64,000 bases of DNA. It comes from Tridacna crocea (taxonomy: Eukaryota > Mollusca > Bivalvia > Cardiida > Cardiidae). The stretch covers positions 22,589,673 to 22,653,672 of the forward strand of contig OX031070.1 of NCBI GenBank assembly GCA_943736015.1, in the 5' to 3' direction. The notes beneath the pieces were generated by a model. That model was not told the origin of the DNA. It worked only from the letters and a program-made list of their open reading frames with translations, and ran no database searches. This document shows, piece by piece, positions 43,774 through 54,346 of the stretch. The translations under genes and the position numbers were made by a program. Numbering within the stretch: the first letter of the stretch is position 1; every line of letters starts with the position of its first letter.

Positions 43774-45850
43774 GTAAGTTTGCACGTTACTAGGCCTACT
43801 TGGTTTGTGAATATTTTTTTGTGGGGTATTTCAGACTGTAAATTGAACGAGAAAGGAGACTGAGTAAATTGCTTGATGAATAAAATGCAAAGACCACAGA
43901 ATAAAAACAACTGACTTTCTTATGTCTGTTACAATTAATTTTAACCCATTACCACACAGTCCCAAATTATGACGATCCTGAGAAAGAACCCTTTGAGGCT
44001 TTAGAAAACATTGTGGGAAACAGAGAAAATGCTGGCAACCAGTATTTTCTCCTTTTCCCACAATGTTTTTTACTCTTCACAAAACAAATTTTAGATTTTC
44101 AGTCACTTCCATTTTGTGGTCTGCAAATGCTTTGGATTTGGACAAACCTAAAATATTGACGTTTGGTAATGAGTTAATTCGAGATCTTTACCAAATGACG
44201 AAATTTTAGACTGATACAAATCGAAAGCAATTGCAGTTGACAAAATTAATGTGACTGTGAAATTAAACTTTGATCTTGGAAGGGTGGAAATCATTGTGAG
44301 CAAAGGTCTGCTCTGATGCTATTTTTGTTGCTCAGGTCTTCGCAGACACCTTCAGAAAAACTTTCATTAAAAGTATCTGGAGTTGGTATGAATTTACCTG
44401 CATCTTTTCAGATGCCTCTCTGCAACAAAATTGCCAACGACAGCTAATAAAATGGGCATGCATTCAGATAGTCAGGTGTAAATGATTTCGATAGAATTGT
44501 TTACTAATTGGATTACTTCCATGCCATAGATTATTCATGCTGAATAATTTTAACTAAATTGATGGATTAGCTTGTACAGATAACTTTCCCCAAAGGCGAT
44601 ATTACTTTTTGACAGGTTACTTCAGGGTAAAGAGACGGTCAAGACAAAACCAGTTGAAAATTCCGCACAGATTTTGTGCGCAAGTTTGAACTCTCATAAT
44701 TTCGCATATAGAGCGGTATAGGATTTAAACATACTTGTTGCTTGGGTGTTTAATAATTCTCATTTGAAATACAAGTATTTTCAATGTAAACCCTAAACAT
44801 AAGAGAAAACCGTGCATTTCATCTGTCATTTGTGTTATTTACATTCACGACGACACAAAAAATTGTTGCCACCCACGATGAATTTCATCAGTGTTTTTTC
44901 CGTGATTTACTTGTTATAAACAACTTCTACAAGCTGTTTAAGTAATGAAAGATTTAAGAATTTGTCTTTGATCATGTTATTTCTTAGATTTAGTGGCATT
45001 TTGCAGCAATATAGATGAAAACGATAAAGCATAGATAAAGCAGTCATTCTTATCTTTATCAACTCTGCAGAAGTGCAGTGAATGATGATTGATGCCTTAG
45101 GGTTAGAAAAAATTATATAACTAACCAAATCCAATTCTTTTTCAGAATTATGACAGTGTGAATAAAGCTGAGTCATTTCCAGCAGTCATACCCTTAAATG
45201 TTGGAGGTGTGAAATATGTTACAAGACTGTCTACCTTAAAGAAATATCCAGACTCTATGTTAGCTGCCTTATTTAGCGGAAGATATCAAGTGGACAAAGA
45301 TGCCCAGGGAAACTACTTCTTGGACAGCAATGGAATGTTGTTTGGATACTTGTTGGAGTACTTGAGGACTGGTTTACTCCCACCCCGAGAACAGTCTGTG
45401 CAATTATACAGGGAGGCTAGTTATTATGGAATTCATGAACTAGTAGATAGACTTCAATTCATGCCACTAGTCTGTCGGGTTATGGTTAAAGAGGCTCATA
45501 TATCACAGTTCCCAAATTATGCAAACATTAAAGAGGAAGTGATCAGAAAGGCAATGGAGAATGCAACATTTACAAAACTTGGAGAAGTGATCATTTATGC
45601 CTTTAAAACAGAATTTGTGTCTAAAGTGAACACTTTTAATCCCAATCATGGATGCATTATAGAGTCAGCACATTTGAAATGTGGGCCTTGGGATGCCCCA
45701 GTAGATGAAGAGGTTTTTATTAAGTGCCTTGAAAATGACTTGATGGAAGATGGATTTCAGGTTCGACCACATGAAGCAAAGAGAAAGTGTAGATATTATC
45801 ATGGTCAAAGCTGCCAAAAATTTGTTTACAGAATTGCAATATTATTTTAA
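43537..45850 (+). CDS. KCTD7-like BTB/POZ protein, two coding exons, 313 residues
   Basis: Exon 1 is 43537-43773 (79 codons, donor GTAAGT) and exon 2 is 45146-45850 (acceptor TTCTTTTTCAG); both are phase 0. An in-frame TAA at 43513 and no earlier ATG support the start. Residues 1-79 are an acidic, basic and serine-rich tail. Residues 93-184 are a T1-type BTB domain: IPLNVGGVKYVTRLSTL, the core DSMLAALFSGRY, YFLDSNGMLFGYLLEYLRTG, LPP, and YREASYYGI. The C-terminal part carries GPWDA (259-263), seen in KCTD7/KCTD14 relatives, and ends YRIAILF. KCTD proteins form pentamers and many act as cullin-3 substrate adaptors (family knowledge). Human KCTD7 has 289 residues, so length fits. The 1.37 kb intron holds MITEs. 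A further MITE begins exactly at the stop codon. Confidence 0.88.
43941..44177. mobile_element. TTAA hairpin MITE, subfamily A, in KCTD intron
   Basis: TTAACCCATTACCACACAGT to GGTAATGAGTTAA; stem AGAGAAAATGCTGG/CCAGTATTTTCTCC. Confidence 0.87.
44187..44290. mobile_element. TTAA MITE, left half only
   Basis: TTTACCAAATGACGAAATTT to GTGGAAATCATTGTGAGC. It is cut off by the foldback-arm repeat that follows. Confidence 0.65.
44305..44420. repeat. single arm of the 37.9-kb foldback element
   Basis: GTCTGCTCTGATGCTATTTT and AACTTTCATTAAAAGTATC match 37905-37985. Confidence 0.6.
45146..45850 (+). CDS. KCTD7-like gene, exon 2 with BTB domain and C-terminus
   Basis: The exon begins NYDSVNKAES straight after the acceptor and holds the whole BTB domain and the C-terminal domain. 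The stop TAA is the last three bases of the TTAA at 45847-45850, which is also the left target site of a MITE. Confidence 0.88.
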   Translation, partial: NYDSVNKAESFPAVIPLNVGGVKYVTRLSTLKKYPDSMLAALFSGRYQVDKDAQGNYFLDSNGMLFGYLLEYLRTGLLPPREQSVQLYREASYYGIHELVDRLQFMPLVCRVMVKEAHISQFPNYANIKEEVIRKAMENATFTKLGEVIIYAFKTEFVSKVNTFNPNHGCIIESAHLKCGPWDAPVDEEVFIKCLENDLMEDGFQVRPHEAKRKCRYYHGQSCQKFVYRIAILF

Positions 45851-46083
45851 CTCTTTACCATACCACAAACTTTTAGATTGGGTCCATAATGCAAAGAACA
45901 TGTAGCCAACAAATTTAATCTTACTTGGATTATGGGTTCTGTCTTTGAAAGGATGGAAATGGTGGAAAAGGAGGAAAAGCTAGCTACCATTTTTTACCAT
46001 GTTACCAGCATTTTTCTCCTCTTTTTTTAAATTTTTGCAACAGCTCTTTCATTCTCAGTTGTTACAGTGTGTCATAGAGTTAA
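45847..46083. mobile_element. TTAA hairpin MITE overlapping the KCTD stop codon
   Basis: Left TTAA at 45847-45850 contains the TAA stop; right TTAA is at 46080-46083. Interior ACTCTTTACCATACCACAAA and a degraded stem (GGAGGAAAAGCTAGC) mark it as an older copy. Confidence 0.75.
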
Positions 46084-46139
46084 CATTAAAAGTGCCAATA
46101 GAATAAAACCTTCATTGTTAGGCAGAAGAGATAGTAAAA

Positions 46140-46457
46140 AATTAAGGTCATTGGTTACCAGCACTTTCTCCTTTTTCCACTAGGTTTTCAAAAGGCTATT
46201 TTCTTAGGGTTGTTGAAACCTTTACCTGATATGCCAATTTGAGACTCTTCCATTTCTGCAGCAAATGAACATAATTATGATGTCAAAAATATGGACAAAT
46301 GAGGATACAAATAGCTGGTTGAGTCGAAAACATTGTGGGAAAAGGAAAAATTTCTCCTTCTCCCACAATGTTTTCAAAAGCTGTCTGTTGTTGATACGTC
46401 AAAATGAGTATTTATGGAGTAAAGGGTTAAACTCAGGATTGGGTGGTAAAGAGTTAA
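46140..46457. mobile_element. two diverged TTAA-type MITEs
   Basis: One half-copy (TACCAGCACTTTCTCC) is followed by one with a good stem (AACATTGTGGGAAAAGGA/TCTCCCACAATGTT) and ends GGAGTAAAGGGTTAA. Confidence 0.6.
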
Positions 46458-46845
46458 ATTGATCACATATTTATTCATTTAGCCGTCCAAGGGTTGTGCA
46501 AACTTAGAGTGTGTTTTGTTAGTTAATTTGATGACCAGTTTGGATCTGTTCTTACTTTGATTCAGGACATCTAATGTAATGTAATATTATGAACTCCGTA
46601 AACAATATCTTAAAAAAATATTATTATCAATGGCCAACTATTAATAAATTTGAATCCTTAATGAGTTCAAAGTCGACAAAAAAAATAAACAACGTTGCTC
46701 GTTTTATTTTTGCTGCAACAAGACAAAATGCAGAGTTGTAATCTATAACGAAAATCGCTTTTATTTAATATAGTTTCAAAAATATATTTCGTAAGAAACT
46801 GTGCAAATCATTAACAATGCAAGCCATTAGTGCCAATCAAGCATT

Positions 46846-47046
46846 GTGGCATTCTTACAGAGAGTTTTGCTCGAGATCAGACTACTCTTTACGAGTGGTC
46901 TGATCTTGAACAAAACAAAATGATGTATCATTACCAATACAGTCCTTTAACGCCAATCAATCAATTTGACATTCTTATAGGGTGTTTTGTTCAGGATTAG
47001 AATATTCTTGGGGAGTGGTCTGATCTTGAACAAACAAACAGATGTA
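46846..47046 (+). repeat. direct pair of a 100-bp unit with TCTGATCTTGAACAAA
   Basis: GCCAATCAA, GACATTCTTA(T/C)AG, GTTTTG(T/C)TC, GAGTGGTCTGATCTTGAACA and AGATGTAT occur twice in order. Confidence 0.65.
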
Positions 47047-47049
47047 TTA

Positions 47050-47600
47050 TGGAAAATCTTCAAAAATGGCGCTGTAAATTATTTCATATTTCTCAGATAA
47101 TAATATTCTATTTATGTCTTTGTTTTCTGCGCATGTGGGTATAAATTTGTTTAATATGTTGTAAGCTATAAACATGCAAGTGCTGTTTTATGCTGAATAA
47201 AAAATGTTATGTTATGTTATGTAATATTAGTTCTGCTGTTTTACAGAAAACATCCAGGCATAGCAATATCCCTGTCATGATGTAAAAACTTTGACATTTT
47301 CTATGTCAGTATCCACCACATATTTATAATTTCAAAAATTCTAAGTTTTATTCCAGATTTAGAAAGTAGCACAACTTCTAATTGGCTAAACTACATGTAT
47401 TTGGTGTAACAGTCAGATGAGATGTTACTTTCAAGTTTGGATTCTATTTGAGAATAAGACTAGGAATGTCCTTAAGAATGGTTGGTCAGTGTGTACTCTT
47501 TGTGTTTTTATTTAAGATATATACTTCAAATTCGGGCAACTTGTTAACCAACAGGTAACCCTCAAAATATATTTTACACGATTATAATGATAATCTATGA
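47050..47600. other. no gene recognised
   Basis: AT-rich; a GTTATGTTATGTTATGTAAT run lies at 47205. Confidence 0.3.
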
Positions 47601-47621
47601 CCATTTTTCAGCCCAAAATTT

Positions 47622-47894
47622 TCACTGAAAAATGAAGTGCAGCTGGGCTTTGGTCGGCACCTGCATGCAGTACTGTTGTTCTACGATGGTAAGCATGCCC
47701 TGTAAATGTCCCGTCTCTGGGAAATAGGCCAGAACTTCACATTCCAAATCCATTTTCACATTTTTTATATTGTGGTGTTCAAATAGAAAACTTTTTTCTG
47801 TGCATCTATCTGTGTTCTTGTTGTCATATGTGAATTCATGTGATTGCTTTGTGATCTGTTCCATAGTTATTCCAATAGAAGGAATTTTTTGCAT
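47622..47894 (-). pseudogene. coding-like remnant, unrecognised
   Basis: A 90-codon minus-strand reading contains protein-like stretches (HNIKNVKMDLECEVLAYF, ETGHLQGMLTIVEQQYC) and is bounded on its upstream side by a MITE at 47898. No family is recognised. It may belong with the coding-like region at 48836-49850 on the same strand. Confidence 0.22.
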
Positions 47895-47897
47895 TGC

Positions 47898-48062
47898 TTA
47901 ACCAATTACCACACAATCCCTACTTTTGACGCCCCTGAAAAAGAAGCCTTTAGAAAATATTGTAGGAAAAAAATTTCAAATTTTCAGTCACTTTTATTTC
48001 GTCATCTGCAAATGCTTTCGATTTGGTTAAATCTAAAATTTTGTCGTGTGGTAATGAATTAA
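47898..48062. mobile_element. TTAA MITE lacking its hairpin
   Basis: TTAACCAATTACCACACAAT to GGTAATGAATTAA in 165 bp. The stem from AGGAGAAAATG onward is deleted, leaving AGGAAAAAAATTTC. Confidence 0.82.
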
Positions 48063-48092
48063 GTTCAAATATAAACAGCATTACGTACACAC

Positions 48093-48295
48093 AGAACTCC
48101 CGATAGAAGAAGTGGTTTTGATTTCCAAATTAAAAATACACACTTATCTATTACTTATTCTACACTAAACCATTTGTTGTGGGCACTCATCAGAATTGTC
48201 ACATGGAGACAATTCTGATGAGCAGCCACAACTTAGGGTTTGGGGGACGAATAACAGATTTAGAAAACCAGTACTTCTTCTTATCTAGAGCTCTG
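48093..48295. mobile_element. 190-bp foldback MITE, third copy
   Basis: CAGAACTCCCGATAGAAGAA to TTCTTCTTATCTAGAGCTC. The inner stem GGGCACTCATCAGAATTGTC pairs with GACAATTCTGATGAGCAGCC. Confidence 0.78.
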
Positions 48296-48299
48296 TGTA

Positions 48300-48830
48300 C
48301 ATGTTTATGATGATGTTGTCCTTTGTATCTGTATGTACATGTAATTGTTTTGTGATACATGTTTATGTCTCTTGGTAATTCTGTTACATTCTATAAAACT
48401 GTTCCATTCAAATCCTTGTTGGTATTTTTAATACATGAATATTTTTTTATTACTGTTGATGTACAAATATGAAATCTATATGAATGTTTTTTTCATGTTT
48501 GCCTATCTGCAATTACTTCATGATCTCTCTTCTAGAAATTGTAACGAAATTAATATAGAATTGAACTTTAACATTTTCTTTTTTTAAGTCTTGTATCATA
48601 TTTTATTTCTTTCAACATGTGTTTGTTGACTTCATCATTTCTGTACAAATTGTTATTTCAGACTTATTCAAATTAACTTTTACAATTTACGACAGAAAAA
48701 CAGTTGGCAGTATAAAAAGTATTGTAGGATAAGATACAAGTGGTCTTTTTCCATGAACAGTTCTTCAGTACTGTAATAAATAGTGCTGCTATAGGTCTTA
48801 CATGTACAGTGGGATTAAAAAGATGTTTTG
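48300..48830. other. no gene recognised
   Basis: T-rich sequence with ACATGTAA/TGTACATG repeats; no ORF. Confidence 0.3.
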
Positions 48831-48835
48831 TTTCA

Positions 48836-49850
48836 TTATTTTAAATTTAAGTGTAATTGTAAAGGAGAGTTCACTGATTTGTTATAATAAGCCAGAAGAC
48901 CACTGGCGTTTTTAGAGATCGGTATACAATACAGAGGAGAAAAATCATTGTTCGATACTTGACCTTGATCCGAATGGAGTGAACTGAGCAGTTTTTTTAA
49001 ATCAGGCCTTCTGCTGGTCTTCAGTTCCAGAATATCCCTGCGTAAAGTGGGAATGGGGACAAAGTAAGAATCTATTTCTTCCACTGCAAATTGGGAATCG
49101 GGAACAAAATAAGAATGTTTATCTTTCTTTACATGAAGGCATTGATCTACACCTTTGTTGTTGCTTGCGCTGAGTTTCTTCATGTGGGAATGGAGAAATA
49201 TGTTCAGTTGGAAGACAATCCAAAGAATGTTTAACCCATTACCACACAATTCCTACTTTTGACGCCCCCGAGAAAGAAGCCTTTTGAAAACACTGTGGGA
49301 AAAGGAGAAAATGCTGGTAACCAGCATTTTCTTCTTTTCCTACAATGTTTTCTACACTTCCCAGAACAAATTTCAAATTTTCAGTCACTTATTTTGTCGT
49401 CTGCAAATGCTTTCAATTCAAACCAGTCTAAAATTTTGTCGTGTGGTAAGGAGTTAAGTAGGTCATCCTGTTTGTATGAAGTTATGTTGTCAGTGTAGCA
49501 GAGAGATGTGGCAGACAATCCCCAGTCTGTGGAACCTTTCTGCTGTTGTATGTTTACAGGAGCTTCCATGGTAATTATTTCCAAATCTGTGCTGAAAGCT
49601 TGGTGGCATTAAGTGACTGGTATGCTTTTACAGGAATCGTTTGGTTGTTGGCTGCTACCATTATCCAATAATTGTTGTTCACATGTAGTATCTGGATGTA
49701 GGACATTAAAATTTTCTTCTGGTGTTCTTGTTGATGGTAGCAAATCTTTTCTGTAGAAGCCGATGTACAGCAACCATGAGTATGTCTGTTACCAGTAATT
49801 CTTTTCTGTCACTATCTTTTGCTATTCCAAACTAGCCTCGACAAATGGTT
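48836..49850 (-). pseudogene. coding-like region broken by a MITE, unrecognised
   Basis: The longest piece (below 49231) reads 137 codons including DKHSYFVPDSQFAVEE, SYFVPIPTLRRDILEL and RPDLKKLLSSLHSDQG; the SYFVP motif occurs twice. Above the MITE the strand continues with MEAPVNIQQQKGSTDWGL and TPEENFNVLHPDTTCEQQ. Composition (Ser, Gln, Asn, Pro rich) resembles a disordered protein. The region is interrupted several times and carries a TTAA hairpin MITE at 49231-49457. It could be a dead gene, a decayed mobile-element gene, or exons with errors; I cannot tell which. Confidence 0.3.
49231..49457. mobile_element. TTAA hairpin MITE, subfamily A, inside coding-like sequence
   Basis: TTAACCCATTACCACACAAT to GGTAAGGAGTTAA. 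Stem near-perfect, so a young copy. Confidence 0.9.
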
Positions 49851-49859
49851 TTCATTCAG

Positions 49860-50410
49860 CATTCCAGTATGTCTTTGATAAATGACTGTGGCTGGAGCAT
49901 TTAAGATTGTTCATCACACAGAAACTATTCTTTGAAACAGTCCTTGACAACAACATTTTCTTTCTTTTACTGTATTTGGGTTTACCAATCTATATTACTG
50001 GCTTCACCGAGAGAAATCATATTATTTTCTATTCTTTCATAGCCATTGTTGTTTATAAAGCATGAGTTCACTAGTATGGTACCATACTTCTATAAAACTG
50101 TATCTACATCAAAGTCAATATATTTTTTCAAGCTGTTCCTATACTACATTCAATAACTTTAACCATGAGTCTTGGATGATCAGTTGAGAATCTGTCTTTT
50201 TATAGCTACCTAATAGTGACCAATCTCCTTAGATAAATTCAATATCGGTCACATGTTTCCTTTTCAAATACTTTACTTTCATCCTTTCTGTATTGTCTCT
50301 GTAATTGGCATTGGCTTTCTGTCATACAGGTTTAGAATAGGAGTCTAAGAAAAATATTACATCAGTGTTGTTCACTCACACCTTTACTAGATTTGTCATC
50401 TGTTGTTGTT
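49860..50410. other. no gene recognised
   Basis: AT-rich sequence without clear repeats or ORFs. Confidence 0.3.
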
Positions 50411-50412
50411 GT

Positions 50413-50723
50413 TATACCCCCACAAAACAGTATTTTCAGAAATATACTGGAATCACCCAGTCTGTCTGTGTGTCCATCCATCTGTCCATCCGTGTGTAGA
50501 CTGTACAAAACACCAGTAATTTTGTGTCGCAAACTCTTTTAACAGTTTTCCTTCAATTGTATTGAAACTTTGCACATTATATTGATCATTTATGTATTGA
50601 AGATTTGCACAACAAATTTTTAAGTGTCAGCTCCTCCTAGCTGAGGAATGATCTCCCCTCGAACTTGACACTTTTTTCTGTCAACGTGCTGGCGGGGGTA
50701 TTAAGCCACATTCAGTGACAGCT
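50413..50723 (+). repeat. dispersed 310-bp repeat (TACCCCC..GGGGGTA ends)
   Basis: TTATACCCCCACAAAACAGT, TTTGCACATTATATTGATCA and GGGGGTATTAAGCCACATTC match, in reverse, 54851-55150. A short GTCCATCCATCTGTCC run lies inside. Confidence 0.75.
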
Positions 50724-50729
50724 GAAGTT

Positions 50730-51630
50730 TGTTCCAGCATGGTTGTATTGCTTTCCAGGCTGTCAGGTTCTGCTGTTAGCTCATCATTTGTGGAGATAAT
50801 AACAATCAATTGCTTCTATCAGTTCTGGTGTATGCACTGTTTCTGGCATGGGCATGACTCTTTTGATGTTGTATTCAGTATTTCTCTTGCTCTCTTTCTC
50901 ACTCTCTAGATAGATAAATAAACAAATAAATTAATACATTATAAATAAATAGAATGTTTTACACATATCTTTACAATGCCATTCAAGACATCCATAAAGG
51001 CTCTGGAATACTATGTTTGCAAGTATGTGTTTTGCCTTTGTTGGCTTGGAATCTAGATTGAAATGGTATTGTCCAGAAACTGTTACAATCACTTAATAAT
51101 TTCAGCCAGGCACTGAAGTACATGTATGTTGCCAGAAATGAAACAAATGCTATCCAAGATTATTTCAGTCACAGATTTGACATAAGACGACTGTACTATG
51201 GTTTCAGAATGACGGCAGTTAAAAGAATAATCAAATTATGAAACAATCTATGTTAAAATATTGAAAAAGAAGTTCAGAAAGTTAAGAGGCAATAGAAAGA
51301 TAATCATGACCACCAAAATCTAAAATCTTTGAAACAGATGAAATAGCTATGACATATCTATTTATGTTCTCTTGATCTTTCTTCTCTGCTAAATTAAAGT
51401 TTTGCAATTTTTCTTTTTTTTTCCTCATCATCCATTCACACTTTCTGTTTCTTTACACATTTTTGTAAAGCAGTTTCTTTGTTTTTTTTCTTTGTCTTAT
51501 TATTCTCACTTTGCACCATCCTTGTTGCTCCAGTTTTGATTCATTCTGTAATTTGTAATGTATGGAGAGTAACATAATGTAAACCTGGGTTCCAAGGATG
51601 ATTTTGCACTGGCTTTTTGAATTTTTACTT
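50730..51630. other. no gene recognised
   Basis: T-rich low-complexity stretches; no exon seen. Confidence 0.3.
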
Positions 51631-51631
51631 T

Positions 51632-51860
51632 AGTAACCCTTTCCCAAACAAGCCCTTGTTTTTACCTGTCTCTAGTACAAGTCTTTTGAAAACAATGTGG
51701 GAAAAGCAGAAATTGCTCGTAACCAGCAATTTCTCCTTTTCCCACAGTGTTTTCTTCCCATTTAGAGAACTTTCTGCCATTTTTATCAAATTTGAAATTG
51801 TCGTCTGCAGACTCTTTGAGTTTGGAAGAGTCTAAAATTTATGGTTTGGGAAAGTGTTAA
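51632..51860. mobile_element. TTAA hairpin MITE, subfamily B
   Basis: Left end changed to AGTAACCCTTTCCC, right end GGGAAAGTGTTAA; stem AGAAATTGCTCGTAACCAGC/AATTTCTC. Confidence 0.85.
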
Positions 51861-52025
51861 AGACTACCCCTACTTTGTGCACAGACCATATCTGATCATA
51901 GGAAGGTATATCCCTTGTGCTATCAAGTAAAATTCCTTGGAAGATAAGTAGAAATTCCAACTTTGCGCAGGATAATTCTGGAATTTTTTCTGATTCTTAC
52001 CTTGTGCCAAACACATAACATACAC

Positions 52026-52162
52026 TTAGTATTCTGACTTGTGTTATAATTTCATACTTTTATTTTCTGCTACATGCAAAATGTTCTATTTATTAGTATT
52101 CTGACTTGTGTTATAATTTCATACTTTTATTTTCTGCTACATGCAAAATGTTCTATTTATTA
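52026..52162. repeat. perfect 67-bp tandem duplication
   Basis: TTAGTATTCTGACTTGTGTT begins at 52026 and again at 52093. I saw no mismatch between the two units. Confidence 0.88.
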
Positions 52163-52232
52163 GGTTTTTTTAGAACTGTATTTATTGTAAATTTGTTCAG
52201 GTGGGAGAGTTTTGAAATGGTTTTTATTGTTT

Positions 52233-52360
52233 GACCTGTTACCACACAATCCCTTGTTTTCGTGACCCTGTCCAAAAAATGCTGGTTACCAGTATTTTCT
52301 CCTCTTTACACAATGTTTTCAAAAGCTTTCTTGCTCAAGATCTTTGAATCACACAATTGC
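52233..52360. mobile_element. decayed TTAA-type MITE, truncated
   Basis: TTACCACACAATCCCTTGTT, then AAAATGCTGGTTACCAGTAT without the left stem arm. Confidence 0.6.
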
Positions 52361-52361
52361 T

Positions 52362-52590
52362 TTAACCCTTTACCCCATAAGACATTTCTATGGTATCTCT
52401 AACTGACCCTAAATAACAGCAAGGATGGAGCCGTTTCTTATGTGTATATGACACCTTTTGATAGCATAGAAAACATTTTGACAAAAGGTGAAATTGCTCG
52501 TCACGAGCAATTTCACCTTTTGCCACAATGTTTTCCAAAGGCTCCTACAAGCAATGCGTAGAAATGAGTATCTGTGGAGTAAAGGGTTAA
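52362..52590. mobile_element. TTAA hairpin MITE, subfamily C
   Basis: TTAACCCTTTACCCCATAAG to GGAGTAAAGGGTTAA. Stem AAAGGTGAAATTGCTCGT/ACGAGCAATTTCACCTTT. Confidence 0.9.
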
Positions 52591-52790
52591 GAGCCATGAG
52601 CTCATTACTGTGCACATTCTCTCTTTTGCCTCAAATTTCATGGCTGAACAAGTAGATGGGAACCAGGTCCAAAATCACATTTTCTGTTTTAATTTATGCA
52701 ATCTTGGAAACACCAGGTGTAAAATTTGTCATAAAGCCACAAGAATGACAACAGTTTGATAAATTTTCAACGATATTGGTTATATTTGGC

Positions 52791-53008
52791 TTAACTCTTT
52801 ACCACACAATCCTGACTTTTAACGACCCTGAGATAGAAGCCTTTTGAAAACATTGTGGGAAATGGAGAAAATGCTGGTAATCAGCATTTTCTCCTTTTCC
52901 CACAATGTTTTCTATACTACCAAAATCAAAAATCATTTTTGATTCACATTTATGCAAGTGCTTTCGATTTGGAGTAGTCCAAAATTTTGTTGTTTGGTAA
53001 AGACTTAA
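52791..53008. mobile_element. TTAA hairpin MITE, subfamily A
   Basis: TTAACTCTTTACCACACAAT to GGTAAAGACTTAA; stem meeting at GGTAATCAGC. Confidence 0.87.
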
Positions 53009-53084
53009 AATGAGTATTTGGGTATCTATAAAAATTTGTAAAATAAACTCTGGTTTAAGGCCAACATGTACATGTAGATCAACC

Positions 53085-53265
53085 TAAGTAGGCTTTTGAA
53101 AACATAGTGGGAAAGGGTGAAAATGCTGGTAACAATCATTTTCTCTTTTTTTCTGTAAAGATTTTTTCCCGTCAGATAAAAGTGTCATCACTTGAGCAGT
53201 GTTGAATCTACTGTCCGTAACTGCTTTTATTATGGACTTGTCCAAAATTTGGTTGTTCGGTAAGG
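53085..53265. mobile_element. decayed TTAA-type MITE
   Basis: GGCTTTTGAAAACATAGTGG, GAAAATGCTGGTAAC, TTGTTCGGTAAGG; arms mismatched. Confidence 0.5.
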
Positions 53266-53640
53266 AAAATTGCTCAGTGCTGTACCAAAGGTATGTGTTG
53301 ATGATTGCTTTGTTCTTAAATATAACTGTGCAAGGCTTGTACATTGTATTTAAAATTGCTATTTATTTCATGTTCCTAATTTTATTCCTGTTCAGTATTC
53401 AGAACTCAATACTAACTCAGTTTTCAGTTTTATTTAAAAGTCTAAGCTTTCTGATATGCCGAGATTCCTCAACTCATCCAATCAGAAAGCTAATTTTCAA
53501 AGGTTTATCTCTTTACAAACAACAAATTCTGAACTCAACCACGTTGAAAGCTGTTGCAGACGACGTGTAGCTTTAACAATGTTTTCAGTCTTTGAAAGGG
53601 TAGAAAACATTCTGGGAAAAGCAGAAAGTGGTAAGGGTCC

Positions 53641-53875
53641 TTAACTCATTACCAAACGACAAAATTTCTGGTTTGTCCAAATTGAAAGCATTTGCAGACA
53701 ACAGAGTTAAATTGACTGAAAATTTAAAATTTGCTTTGTGAAGTGTAGAAAACATTGTGGAAAAAGGAGAAAATGCTGGTTACCAGCATTTTCTCCTTTT
53801 CCCACAATGTTTCTAAAGGCTTCTTTCTCAGGGTCGTCAAAAGTAGGGATTGTGTGGTTACTGGTAATGGGTTAA
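53641..53875. mobile_element. TTAA hairpin MITE, subfamily A
   Basis: TTAACTCATTACCAAACGAC to GGTAATGGGTTAA. It is followed 24 bp later by a near-identical copy in the same orientation. Confidence 0.9.
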
Positions 53876-53899
53876 AATTGGGAATGTGTGGTAAAGGGT

Positions 53900-54128
53900 T
53901 TAACTCATTACCAAACAACAATACTTTAGGCTTGTCCAACTCAAAAGCACTTGTAGACAACAAAATAAAAGTGACTGGAAATTTAATACTTGTTTTGTGA
54001 AGGGTAGAAAACATTGTGGGAAAAGGAGAAAATGCTGGTTACCAGCATTTTCTCCTTTTCCCACAATGTTTTCTAAAGGCTTCTTTCTCAGGGTCGTCAA
54101 AAGTAGGGATTGTGTGGTAATGGGTTAA
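53900..54128. mobile_element. TTAA hairpin MITE, subfamily A, near-identical neighbour
   Basis: TTAACTCATTACCAAACAAC to GGTAATGGGTTAA. The stem is essentially perfect over more than 30 bp per arm. Confidence 0.9.
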
Positions 54129-54346
54129 GAGGGTAACAAAAAGTATGATAATGAGATTATTGATGAGTATTATGAGTCTATATACAATTTCAGTGGCATC
54201 GTCTCTGAGTTATTGCCAACATGCCTAACTTATGCTGCAGGCAGCATCTGATTTGTGAACCTTGATCAAACACCACAATACATGTACTCATATGTGGCAT
54301 CTGATTGGGGAATTGTCCACTTTCATAGGAAACAAGCGCTAATTTG

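Noticed and set aside
53199-53570. 123-codon plus-strand ORF with hydrophobic stretch
   Set aside because: Spans a decayed MITE and T-rich sequence; the hydrophobicity follows from T-rich codons.
53724-54100. Minus-strand ORFs of 66-96 codons
   Set aside because: They translate MITE hairpin arms (repeated KMLVTSIFSF and GNQHFLLFPQCF) and recur at every MITE copy in either orientation.
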